Of a DNA stretch of 64,000 nt, positions 41,201-50,700 are shown piece by piece (position 1 is the stretch's first letter; each line of letters starts with the position of its first letter). Below the pieces are notes generated by a model. It did no database searches and was not told the origin of the DNA. It saw only the letters and a program-made list of their open reading frames with translations. The DNA is from Nematostella vectensis (lineage: Eukaryota > Cnidaria > Anthozoa > Actiniaria > Edwardsiidae): positions 12,331,181 to 12,395,180 of the forward strand of contig NC_064036.1 in NCBI RefSeq assembly GCF_932526225.1. The letters run 5' to 3'. The position numbers were made by a program, and so were the translations under genes.

Positions 41201-44200
41201 GTTCTTGACCCCTGGTCGAGCCCTAAGAAGTAGGCAAAGTAGAGCGACTACCATAAGCCAGACGTCGACTGTCAGTCGTGGTGAGGAGATCGAATGGCAA
41301 AAGGGAAACGTACTCGGGAAAGGTGCTTTTGGAACGGTGAGTATCTCCTGCTGTTTGTCTGTACAGCACAAGTAGGCCGAAATGTTGATAGGTTGCTTTA
41401 TTAGTGAGCTACTATTGGTACTTTCAGGGGAAACACTGTAGGTTCTTCTTTTCGTACCCTCTATTCTTCCTCGGTATGTATAGTATAGTCATAGTTATTT
41501 TGCGAGGATGAATTTTTACCTCGTAGTTGTTTCCTTTATTGTTCCCTTTCGCCTTGGTAATTTATGCAAAGTATTGACATTGTAGGCGTGTTCCAATGTT
41601 ATGTGGTTCTGATGACTTGGTAACTTATGAAAGATAATGACTCTATTATTATATCCTTAGGTGTTTCTGGGACTTGTTAACACCGGTGAACTAATCGCTG
41701 TGAAACAAGTCGAGCTCCACCCCAATAATGTTGATGCCGCTGAGAGGCAGTACGAAAAACTCCAGGAGGAGGTTGGACTTCTCAAATCCCTCAAGCACAA
41801 AAACATCGTGCAATATATCGGAACGTGCATGGACGACTCCCAGTGTACCATTAACATCTTCATGGAGTTCGTACCAGGAGGTTCTATCGCGCAGGCGCTA
41901 AAAAGGTACGCTAATTGGTAAAAAGTTAGCTACTCTAAGAAGATTTAGCGAATTGTCCTTCCCAACCCTTAAGACTTTGTAATATCATTCATAAACACGG
42001 GTCTTGGAACAAGCTAAAAAAGGCGGAATTCTCCCAAACACAAGAAAAGGTTCCAAAAACACCATAGAAGTCTACTAAAAATACCCAAAATATGGCGAGG
42101 GTCCCATATTCAGTCCCTCTCCGCGGTCCCTGATAAACAAATATCATTTGAAGGAATACGAAGACTTTAACAGATGGAAAGGTCTGATTATTCTTTTGTT
42201 TTGCGCAGGTTTGGGGCATTTGTAGAGCCGGTTTTCCGTCGATATACCAGACAGATCCTGGATGGAGTGTCCTATTTGCACAATAATAATGTCATTCACA
42301 GGTAAGTCCTAACATTGTTTGGACTCACTGCAACAAAAATATTCAAATAGACAAAGGGAGAAAAGAGTAGAGCGACCATTATTTGCTTCAACAGGAGTTT
42401 TCAGAACTTCTGAAATAGTTTTTTTGTGGCTTACTGAATCGGTGGATGCATGGTTTGCGCAGAGAAAGTGCTTGGAGTAATAACTTATCTATGATATCAA
42501 GGAGCATATTTTGTGATATTAAGGGACCATCATTTGGAAGTGGATGCTAGAGACGGTTTATATGGGGGAATCGATTACGAGCTTGCTATAAGAGTCCTGA
42601 TATGCTCTTCAGCTCACATTGTCAGTTTGCTTATTTTAGGGATATTAAAGGAGGGAATATAATGTTGATGCCTAATGGCGTGATTAAACTCATCGACTTC
42701 GGTTGTGCCAAGAAGATCTGCATGGTAAGTGCTCAGTTGTTTAGCACTTAATTGGTAATCACTATAAACTTTTTCAACCGTCTCCCTTATTTCGTCACAA
42801 TCATCATCTTTTTAGCATCCTCCGTAATGGTATACACCTATCTTACATAAGGTCGCACTGTGTGTTTCTTAAATTTAAATTGTAGCATCCTATAAACATA
42901 GGCAGAGTTTTCGGTACAAACGGTTTTTGCTTCATTCATACGTTACCGATAACGCAACGCGGGCTACGACAGATGAATTTTCCGAGTGCAACCTCGATTT
43001 GCAATAGATGTCTAACAAAACAACGTCTCAGTAATGACGAAAAGTCATAGTATATAATACTTACCCTTGTTACCATCAATATCTTGCCGTCAGCATTGGA
43101 TGTGTTTCTAATGTCGCCATCCTTGTTTAGAACATTAGTGTCAGTAAGAGCAACATTCTACGCTCCATGAGGGGGACGCCATATTGGATGGCACCGGAAG
43201 TGATCCGGGAAACCGGCCACGGACGCAAATCGGACATATGGTACGATATCTGTTTTGATAAAGTCAACTCTAGCATAACAGACAACTTGTTATTATGGAC
43301 AGAAAAAAAATCCTTGAGGAGACCGAAATAAGAGATGAGTTATTACCAGTATTAAGGGACCTCGTTATTACGGACATAAAATTATAGTCTTTAGGGTGTT
43401 CGTAATAATAAGTGTTCATTATTTTTCCTTAAGATATCCCGTACCTAAAAGGTATTGCTATTTCCTGCCCTTCTTTAGGAGTATCGGGTGCACCGTATTC
43501 GAGATGGCCACGGGGCAGCCTCCCTGGTCTAATGTACCGCCTCTCAGTGCTATCTTTGCCATCGGTAATGGCTCCCCGGTCCCTCGGCTCGACGAGTCGT
43601 TCTCTGCCGCTGCAATCGATTTTGTGACCTCTTGCATGACAAGGTGAGAATAGTTTTTATTTTCATTCGGGAAAAGGGTAGTTATGGGAGTTTTCAATGG
43701 GCAGAATTCTTAAATGCAAGTCCATCTATAGGGGGAGAGTGTAGTAGCCCGCTCGTAAGGCCTTACAGGATTGGCTGGATTTCCTTATTGTTCTATTGTA
43801 TTCCCGTTCTATTGTTTTGTTTCTCATTGTTTTGTCTGTGGTGCAATGTGGTGAAATCTTCTAATAGCTTCTAAACTGATTTTATTACTGTTTTACACCG
43901 TAGATGGAAGTCGAAATCACTCCAATCGCCCCAACAAAATTGCTCGCTATCGCGTTGAATTAGCATCAGACTTAATTGGGTAATTGGGTTGATTTGATGC
44001 CACCTTTTTTTTAGAAATTAAGGAATCAAGCCGTGTTCTGTAAGGATTTTATTACTACAAAATAAGACCTGAGACCTGGTTTCCGGGACTAGGTCGGTCA
44101 AAACCTATCAGCTAAAGAATCATATCAGCGAAAAGAACATTGCATGGTTGAGTATGCCCTATTATGTTACGCTGACTGATTATCTTCTCTATCGCCACAG

Positions 44201-44267
44201 AGATCAGGACACAAGACCGTCTGCGGATGAGCTGTTAAGACACGACTTTCTGCAAGAGCCACATTGA
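32211..44267 (+). CDS. MAP3K19: Ankyrin-repeat MAP3K19/YSK4-type protein kinase
   Basis: A Ser/Thr kinase of the MAP3K (STE11) class, presumably cytosolic and phosphorylating a MAP2K. I read exons 32211-32245 (tentative), 32400-32442, 32584-32634, 32753-32830, 35176-35281, 35369-35386, 35507-35574, 35661-35754, 35872-35938, 36009-36127, 36253-36392, 36473-36602, 36684-36731, 36898-37015, 37091-37245, 37582-37657, 37730-38028, 38098-41336, 41661-41905, 42209-42301, 42640-42724, 43131-43240, 43479-43643 and 44201-44267 (TGA). All have GT/AG borders and matching phases, giving 1,882 residues. Residues ~13-316 form about six ankyrin repeats (TPLLL, SPIHLAS, TPLHIA). The kinase spans ~1613-1880: GKGAFGT loop, AVKQ lysine ~1643, HRDIKGGN, DFG ~1760, [12 protein letters not shown] and [12 protein letters not shown]-like segments are MAP3K19 hallmarks. 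The first exon ([12 protein letters not shown]) uses a weak donor and is uncertain. Intron 4 holds a splice-site minisatellite. Confidence 0.85.
32400..36731 (+). other. Exons coding the N-terminal ankyrin-repeat domain
   Basis: Twelve small exons encode consecutive ankyrin motifs, for example [15 protein letters not shown] joined to [20 protein letters not shown], then [58 protein letters not shown] and [16 protein letters not shown]. Ankyrin arrays are protein-binding solenoids, so this end probably recruits partners or regulates the kinase. From what I recall, the human MAP3K19 N-terminus is not annotated with ankyrin repeats, so the pairing deserves checking. Two exons are tiny (18 and 48 nt). 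Confidence 0.85.
33950..35175. repeat. 37-38-bp intronic minisatellite carrying decoy 3' splice sites
   Basis: About 33 head-to-tail units of TGTATCTCTTGGCCCTGGTT plus GTATCATTGCTGCTAAG, with +1 (CCCTAGGTT) and +2/+3 (GCTGTGCTAAG) length variants. The array ends exactly at the acceptor of the ankyrin exon at 35,176, whose border reads CTCTTGGCTCTAG then GTTGTATCATTGTTGTTGAA. Each unit is thus a copy of the intron end plus exon start. Nine units, near 34,151, 34,231, 34,271, 34,381, 34,421, 34,611, 34,761, 34,946 and 35,021, keep the CTAG acceptor; most others have CTGG and lack AG there. Confidence 0.9.
38098..41336 (+). other. Giant 3.2-kb exon, low-complexity linker of the kinase
   Basis: A single 3,239-nt exon lies between a TTTGCAG acceptor and a GTGAGT donor and codes about 1,080 residues linking the ankyrin region to the kinase. 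It is rich in Ser, Thr, Asp and Glu and probably mostly disordered. Visible islands are a CRLC/CDRC cysteine pair (~residues 839-857), a Lys-rich run near 39,790-39,830 (KKKGKKKSK, nuclear-signal-like) and a Ser-rich stretch before the kinase. The exon ends inside the glycine-rich loop (GKGAFGT). An intact frame over 3.2 kb despite low complexity supports real coding. Confidence 0.9.
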
Positions 44268-45871
44268 GGTCATTTTGGATTAAGCGAAGCTTATTTTTCA
44301 CGAGAGAACTTTGAAGTATATTGTAGCCCTTAGCGTGCGACCTTACCGTGGCCACCTTAAGTTTTGTAAGCCAATGAGGATGCAAGAAAACGTTCTTTTG
44401 ATGGACAAAAACTTCACTAGCCAATAAGCACGGCAATGAATGCATAGGTAGACCAGTAGAAAGTGATGGTAGGGGTGGGCGATTTTCTGTCAGCTCAATT
44501 AATTTTTTTACGAAAGCCTATGAGTTGCCCGATTTTTTTTCTTGCTGTACAAAGCTTTGTGGGGGTAAGATCGGTCTACACGGAATCTTTTTTTCTGTAT
44601 TTTTTTTTTTTTCGTGATTTTTTTATTTTTTTTGCTTTTCACCCCCACCCCCCCCCCCCCCCCTCCCCTCCCATCACCTTTACTACGAATCCTCCTAGTT
44701 ATGAAGCTCGTGTCAATCAAACTGTGATTCTCGCAAACTGATTGGCTAACTTCTAAAAACTTGTATTGCTGGCCACGGTAGCGTGCGTCACACTAAAAGT
44801 GTGGTGTTGGACATGTTGTTGTTAATTTAGTATAGTCCAGTCATTTAAATCTCTTCAAAAACTTTTTAGAGGTATGCGGTAAAATGATTAAACTAATTAA
44901 ACAAAAACCTTTGTACGGTCAAAAACATACTTTTCGAGGGTATGAAATAGAGCGTATGTTGTAAAGTATGAGTGTTGTTTACACAATTGCAAAAAATGTA
45001 TATTGTTTGTATTTTAAACCAACAAGCAAGGTATTGTAAATATAGTATTTTTGATGGTGTCAAATTGAACTAATATATTTGATATTTCGCAGAGAAATAA
45101 AGTTTTGATAATAATGCGTATAATCGTAATAAATTATGATACGCTTCTAAGGGTCTACCTAATTGGTATACACCAGCCCCCATAATGATTTTTTTTTGGG
45201 GGGGGGGGGGGGGTCGTACAGAGAACAACATCGAAAAAAAAGAAATTGCTTAAGTCAAAAGTATATACATTCTTTTTTTTTAAGCAGGTCTAATTTTCGG
45301 TTGAGGCTGGGCAGTTCTTGTTTTTGGGACATTTTAAGCTGAATATGTTCTTAAATTTTAGGATATATATTTAACATGCGAGGTTTGACTTTTGCGATCT
45401 TCGGTAACAGGGAAATGGCAAAAAAAGACATCCAATCACGCCATACATCAAAAGATATGCTCGGGCAACCATTTCACTGAACTATAAACAAATGTCGTGA
45501 TAGCGTCTCTGATTAGAGTAATTTTTCTCCGCGAGAAAAGGGTCGCGCCATATTACACGTTATTTCCTCACAAAAAAGCAAGCATGATGATGTCTTACTC
45601 TATAATATAGCTTTAAAGCAAATTTTGTGGATTAGAAGATAACAATAATAAAGAAATAATAATAATAAGAAGAAATCGCGATCAGAAACGTTTTTTTTTT
45701 GTGGCATTACACCCAGAATTTCGATTTAACTAATTTCAAATTCTCGACTGATACAATTTTCCATTATGGCCTCATCCAGGAAAGACAAAAAGGCAGGAAT
45801 TTGTTTCTAGGGATTTAAAAAAAACCGCATGTTGTTAGGAGCATTAATTCTAATATTGTTATTTTTGGCGG
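44268..45871. other. 3' UTR and spacer between the kinase gene and the tRNA
   Basis: No gene is seen. It holds a 16-C run (44,648-44,663), a 16-G run (45,198-45,213) and A/T-rich DNA. The frame at 44,463-44,741 is mostly homopolymer translation. Confidence 0.55.
45096..45101 (+). promoter_or_regulatory. Poly(A) signal, kinase gene
   Basis: An AATAAA hexamer lies 0.83 kb after the kinase stop codon, followed by A+T-rich DNA. It is the first clear hexamer I see downstream and would give a 3' UTR of about 850 nt. That UTR includes a T-rich then C-rich tract at 44,590-44,663. Confidence 0.5.
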
Positions 45872-45880
45872 AAAAAAAAA
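45872..45880 (-). terminator. RNA polymerase III T-run after the tRNA
   Basis: Nine A on the + strand give nine T on the transcribed strand, starting 8 nt past the 3' end of tRNA-Asp. This is the usual pol III stop signal. Confidence 0.85.
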
Positions 45881-45888
45881 TTAGTCCT

Positions 45889-45960
45889 CTCCCCGGCGGG
45901 GAATCGAACCCCGGTCTCCCGCGTGACAGGCGGGGATACTCACCACTATACTACCGAGGA
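45889..45960 (-). tRNA. tRNA-Asp (anticodon GTC)
   Basis: A 72-nt tRNA on the minus strand. The acceptor stem TCCTCGG pairs with CCGGGGA (one T:G), with discriminator G. The D-arm GTATAGTGGTGAGTAT matches eukaryotic tRNA-Asp, the anticodon loop CCTGTCACG gives GTC (45,925-45,927), and the T-arm contains GGTTCGAATCC, a B-box match. There is no intron. The sequence differs from the usual animal tRNA-Asp at only a few places. It supplies Asp for GAC/GAU codons. Confidence 0.97.
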
Positions 45961-47030
45961 CTTCACGCTTGTCCCTCCTCTCATAAATTCATAAGATACC
46001 ATTTTAACCCCAGCCCGAAAGTTACATGAAAGTGAAATTGTTTCCAAATCCCAAAATTGAGAATTAAGCTGTTTTTAATTCCACAATTATTTTGTTTTTC
46101 AAAGGAACTAATAAGAACACACACGGCAAATGTTCACTTCTATCGCTTGGAGATTTCGGCGTTTTATGGGGCTAGAAGATACGATCTTTTTATTTTTACA
46201 GAAACAAAACTGAATATACTTACTTCTGCCGTCTGTCGTCGGGTTCTAGTAAATTAGCGTTTATTATGCCCTTACCATATGACAGTTGAACCGAGGCTAT
46301 TATTGGCACGTGACAACACTGTGATTTACAAGTATAGGGGCCTTTAGTGCTGAAATACTCGTATTGTGTTTACATAGGAACACCGGAACCGGGTGATATT
46401 AATATATGAGCCATACAATTTTAATTTTGCAGTTTTAATGACCATAAAATGATACCCATAAGTCTAAAAAAAATCGGGTCTGAATATAATCTAAGGGATT
46501 ATAATCCTTATCGCTAAGAGCTAATTTATGAAAATCAAAAACTGCAGACTTGCAGGTTGCGTAAATATAATGTGGGTGTCTATTTTTCGCATTGCAAACA
46601 CCCAGAATTAAATTTTAAAAGTTACAATGAAAATAAATATGAGAAATGAAGATTTGCGCTAATGAAAGGTTTCTTACTATTTCTCTCTTCTTTGTATTAT
46701 CAGGATACAGATTTGGTAAACAACAGTTCTAATTACCTCCCTACCCACCCCTGGTAAGTAGAATTTGTAACGTAACCATGAACACCGACCGGCAGAGCAT
46801 GCATCCATCGTTTACTTGGCTCGATCAATATGCAAACCCGAACTCGCAACTCGAGCCGAAAACATAAGCCACGCTTGCGTTAAAATAACGGACAAGGATT
46901 CAAATGGTGGCGTCCAGGATCTAAGTTTCGTCCAAGCTCTGAAACATCTGATTTTTGTACGAAGCTGGTTTCGGACCCTGCCTTATCAGTTGTGCTCCAA
47001 CACTAGAAAATATTGGCTTCACGTTTGGGT
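45961..47030. other. Spacer upstream of the Rab gene
   Basis: I see no gene. The open frames at 46,057-46,257 and 46,816-47,091 have no recognisable domain. The segment nearest 47,030 is probably promoter or 5' flank of the EF-hand Rab gene. Confidence 0.5.
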
Positions 47031-47038
47031 TATAAATA
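47031..47038 (+). promoter_or_regulatory. Possible TATA box of the EF-hand Rab gene
   Basis: TATAAATA lies 62 bp before the predicted start ATG at 47,093. The frame upstream of that ATG is closed by TAA at 47,033-47,035. A start site about 30 bp downstream would leave a 5' UTR of about 30 nt. This is inference from position only; an upstream non-coding exon is equally possible. Confidence 0.3.
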
Positions 47039-47092
47039 CGCGTACAATGGAAGCACGAGTTATGCCTCGAAGCTGTTTTAGTGCTCTTTAAG

Positions 47093-47763
47093 ATGTCTGT
47101 CCATAAGCTAGGGAGGGACACGCTCCGAGAGAGGGCTACCGAGTTATTTAGCCTGTGTGATCAAGAAAGCAAGGGCTACATTACACAGAATGACCTTGTT
47201 GCCGTAATCACAGATTTGGAGTTGCCGCTAGATGCTGCCCAAGTCCAGCAGGCATTCTCTAAACTAGATGACGATCAAAATGGTTATTTAACTCTTGAAG
47301 AGTTTACTGCAGGCTTTGGTTTATTCCTGGGTCTGGATGGTGTCGATAATGATGGAGATTTAGACGAAATCGCAACAAGTGATCCGGGCCGGGAATTATT
47401 TTACCTGTGTGACTCCGACCGGAAAGGTTATATCACGAAGACCGATTTGCACAGAGTTGCGGTAGATTTAAGTCTAAATTTTGACCAATTAGACCTGATA
47501 TTCAATCAACTTGATCAGGATGGCAATGGTCGCCTCACTTTGGATGAATTCGTTCTGGGATTTGGAAAGTTTCTAAGCGGTGCGGAGTCAGAAGATGAGC
47601 AAAGCAATGGATTTATTGAGGATCAGGACAACTTAGACGGCTATCAAGACCCATCTAGCGATGTATTTGAGAATATTTCCTCCGAAGAAGGTTCCCCGAC
47701 GGTACAAGAAGACCCGATGTTCTCGGAAGTCGTAGAAACTGTCGGCGAGGACGTATTATCAGG
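47093..47763 (+). other. First coding exon: four EF-hands
   Basis: One exon codes 223 residues plus two bases. It holds two EF-hand pairs that resemble each other: [13 protein letters not shown] / [13 protein letters not shown] and [13 protein letters not shown] / [13 protein letters not shown]. The second loop of each pair has acidic residues at positions 1, 3 and 12, while the first ends in Asp and has Lys at position 5. The repeat pattern suggests duplication of one pair. An acidic tail follows ([15 protein letters not shown] region). The donor is AGG|GTAATT; reading through it meets TAA at once. Confidence 0.9.
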
Positions 47764-50700
47764 GTAATTGCATTTGTTTTTAATTGATTTAGTCGGCTGC
47801 TCTTTTTGTTTTGGTCGGGTTTGTAAACCTGTTAATTGGCTCTTTGCTTCTTGAGTTCAAATCTCTGCCATCAATTTTTCCAAGGATCGACCCTTGTTAA
47901 CATCCTGCTGGTATATTTATGCGAATTTGTGCGTATTTTTTCTCTATGTGCGTCAGATATATTTTATAAATCGTTTCCAATTACATATTAGTTTGGAGCC
48001 ATACTGAGCGATTAGACTATCTCATGTAGGTAAAAGTGTTAATTATTTTTCTAACGCCCTGTTTAACTGACCCACCTGTTTTCAGTTTTAAGGACTTTGT
48101 TCGAGATCCTGATCATGATATACATATATTTACAAGATAAGAATTTATCTAAATTTCGCAAGAAACCTGTCGCGTCTGTAACAACAACCAAGTGCGTTTA
48201 GCAGGTTTATTTACTTCACTCTTGTAGCCATTTTCATTCATCCGTTACTCGCAGCCTTTATTACGTTTTATTCTATTTATTAGTCAGAATAATAGCCATA
48301 ATTGCGTTGTATCTTTAGTCTTTGTCTTGATTGCAATCTTGATTTTTGAATAATATCAAATCATGGTCGTCTATTCAGTCGGCGGTTATCAGATGTCGTA
48401 AATCAACAACCGGCCGTGGCAGATAAAAATTTACGATTCGACTTGTTTCGCTGTTCGATGCAGTAATACAACCGTACAATGCATAATATAAATATTTTTT
48501 TGGCGTAGTACAAGGTTAATCTGTTTACTTTCAATTTTATACTTTTCTTTGTTTGTTCTATAAAAGCTACGCCAACCTCATACATGTTTTATTGGAAAAG
48601 TAATTGTTTTAACACCGAAATGGCTTTTCGACCTTGAAAACAGTTGAATGGCTTTTCCCAAAATAAAAACGTGTTCTTTTCTCAGAGCTCTATCCAAAGA
48701 TCAACTTCGCGATCTCTGGGAGTCACTTCAGCACAACGACAGCAGAGCTGTACAAAAATTTCAGGATTTTCTCACGAAAGTGTCGGCAGAAATTCGCCGT
48801 GCAAGAAATGACTCCGAGCAACTGGAAACTGCGCTAAAAAGGTGAGCTGACGCTTTGCAAACATTATTTCAAAGAGTGACCCACAATTACAGGTGACGCC
48901 AGTTTTTTTTAATACCCTTGGCTTAAATCTAATTACATAACCTGAATAATTTATGTCTGTTGTCAGAAAAAGTTTTAAGTATTTATCTAAGAGAATAATG
49001 GCAATAATTTCATAACTACTGCTCTATTGTAAGAAGCTTTGTCAAACTCGAGTTAATACTGCTTGATGATTTTCTTTCTTTTTAAAAAATTAAAGATACA
49101 TAGATAAAATTATTGAGCAACTCAAGCTGATTTATTTTGACAAATTCTATTCTGCCAAGCTGGATTAAACAACGGATTATTTTAATTCGAAAAGGTAAAC
49201 AGACGGAGATGTCTTCTTTGCCTTACACATTCTCTCAAAATTAAAGCAAACATTTAAAACAGTTCCACCAAAGCTTTTAGCTAACATGACGCCTAATTTC
49301 TATAAAAAATTGCTTCATCCCACTCCCCACAAAAAAAACAAAAAAATTCACCCAATCTTGCCAATTCAAATTTGCCAATGTCACAATAGAAATAAGTAAG
49401 TCCCATTACGGGAGAAAACCAAGAGGGGGGGGGGGGGGGGGTATTCAGATGAGTTTATTTTATTAATCGTCTTGTAGACATATGTTACATTGGATTATTG
49501 TAGGATTATTATAGGATGTTATTCCTAATGGTTTCCAAGTTAAGAGGAGGAATGTTTATGACCGAGTGCTTACTGTTTGGATTAACCATCATAAATATTT
49601 GTTTCAGTAAAATGAACTCTCATGACACTGAGGTGCAAAAGCTGTATGAGGAGATGGAACAACAGATCAAAGTTGTCCGGGACACTTACCAACAAGAGGT
49701 AAGGTGTGGTCACCATCAAATACATCAGACAGAAATAATGGAGACTGTGTTAGAGCTAGAGGGCAAAGGCAAGGAAACAGAAAGGGAGGACTATTGGTCA
49801 GTCTCTCCTTTTAAATGTTATTTAATCGAAAGTGCATCCTCCGGGACTCAAGGGTAGAGCATGAGAGTCACCAAAACTAGTTCCAAGAATCATTTAGGGT
49901 TAGGAGGGGGACTGTGTCATGAATTTTCACTCTCTTCTAGATACTTCCCCCCATAATTTCCCTTGCACCTCATTTCCACTTCTCACTCATCTTAATGCTT
50001 TACAACCTAGACCCACCGGTACATCGTAACTGTTGAAACGGCTATGTTTTGCTTTTTCTTAGCAACAAAAGCGTGAGAAGCAAATCAAGACAGAGCTCAT
50101 GAGCGAGCTTGAGAGAAAAGAAATGGAGATCCAATGGATGATGAACAAACAGAAAAAGGTGCAGATATTTTTTTTTCATTTTCATGTCATTATGCTTTAT
50201 GCATTAGGTCTGTAAAGTTAAAAACTGTGCAAGGAATAAAGAGAAGAAAAGGAAGGAAATAGTCATAGACGAACGCGTAAGAGATAGAAGCAAAATAAAC
50301 AATTGAAATCAAGATAGAAGCAAAATGAACAGTTGAAATAATCAATTCTACAAGTTTTGTTATTAAAAAAAACATAAATTTGTCTTTCAAAAAAACACAC
50401 ACAAAAACAAACTAAACTAACGGAAGCCCCAATTTTTTTGTACTCCCATTTAGCTCGAGGATGAAATCGCAATGAAGGAAAAGGGCGAACAGGAGATCAA
50501 GACGGAGAACGAAAAACTGTTAGAGGTGAGTTGATAGCTTAACGAAACCAGAACAGCCTTTGATACGGGAATTAGAATACTTTGTCAGCGATTTCTTTAT
50601 AAAATAAACAAAAATAAATCCCCAATTTGTGTTGAATATTTAACTAAGCGATAAAATATTTCAAACCTTAATCCGAAATGTCTCCTGCCTTCTGAGTTAG

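Noticed and set aside
44463-44741. 92-codon frames on both strands near 44.5 kb
   Set aside because: They are mostly translated T and C homopolymers (poly-Phe, poly-Pro) in the kinase 3' UTR.
45829-46029. 66-codon + frame across the tRNA
   Set aside because: It reads through the complement of tRNA-Asp; the tRNA explains the sequence.
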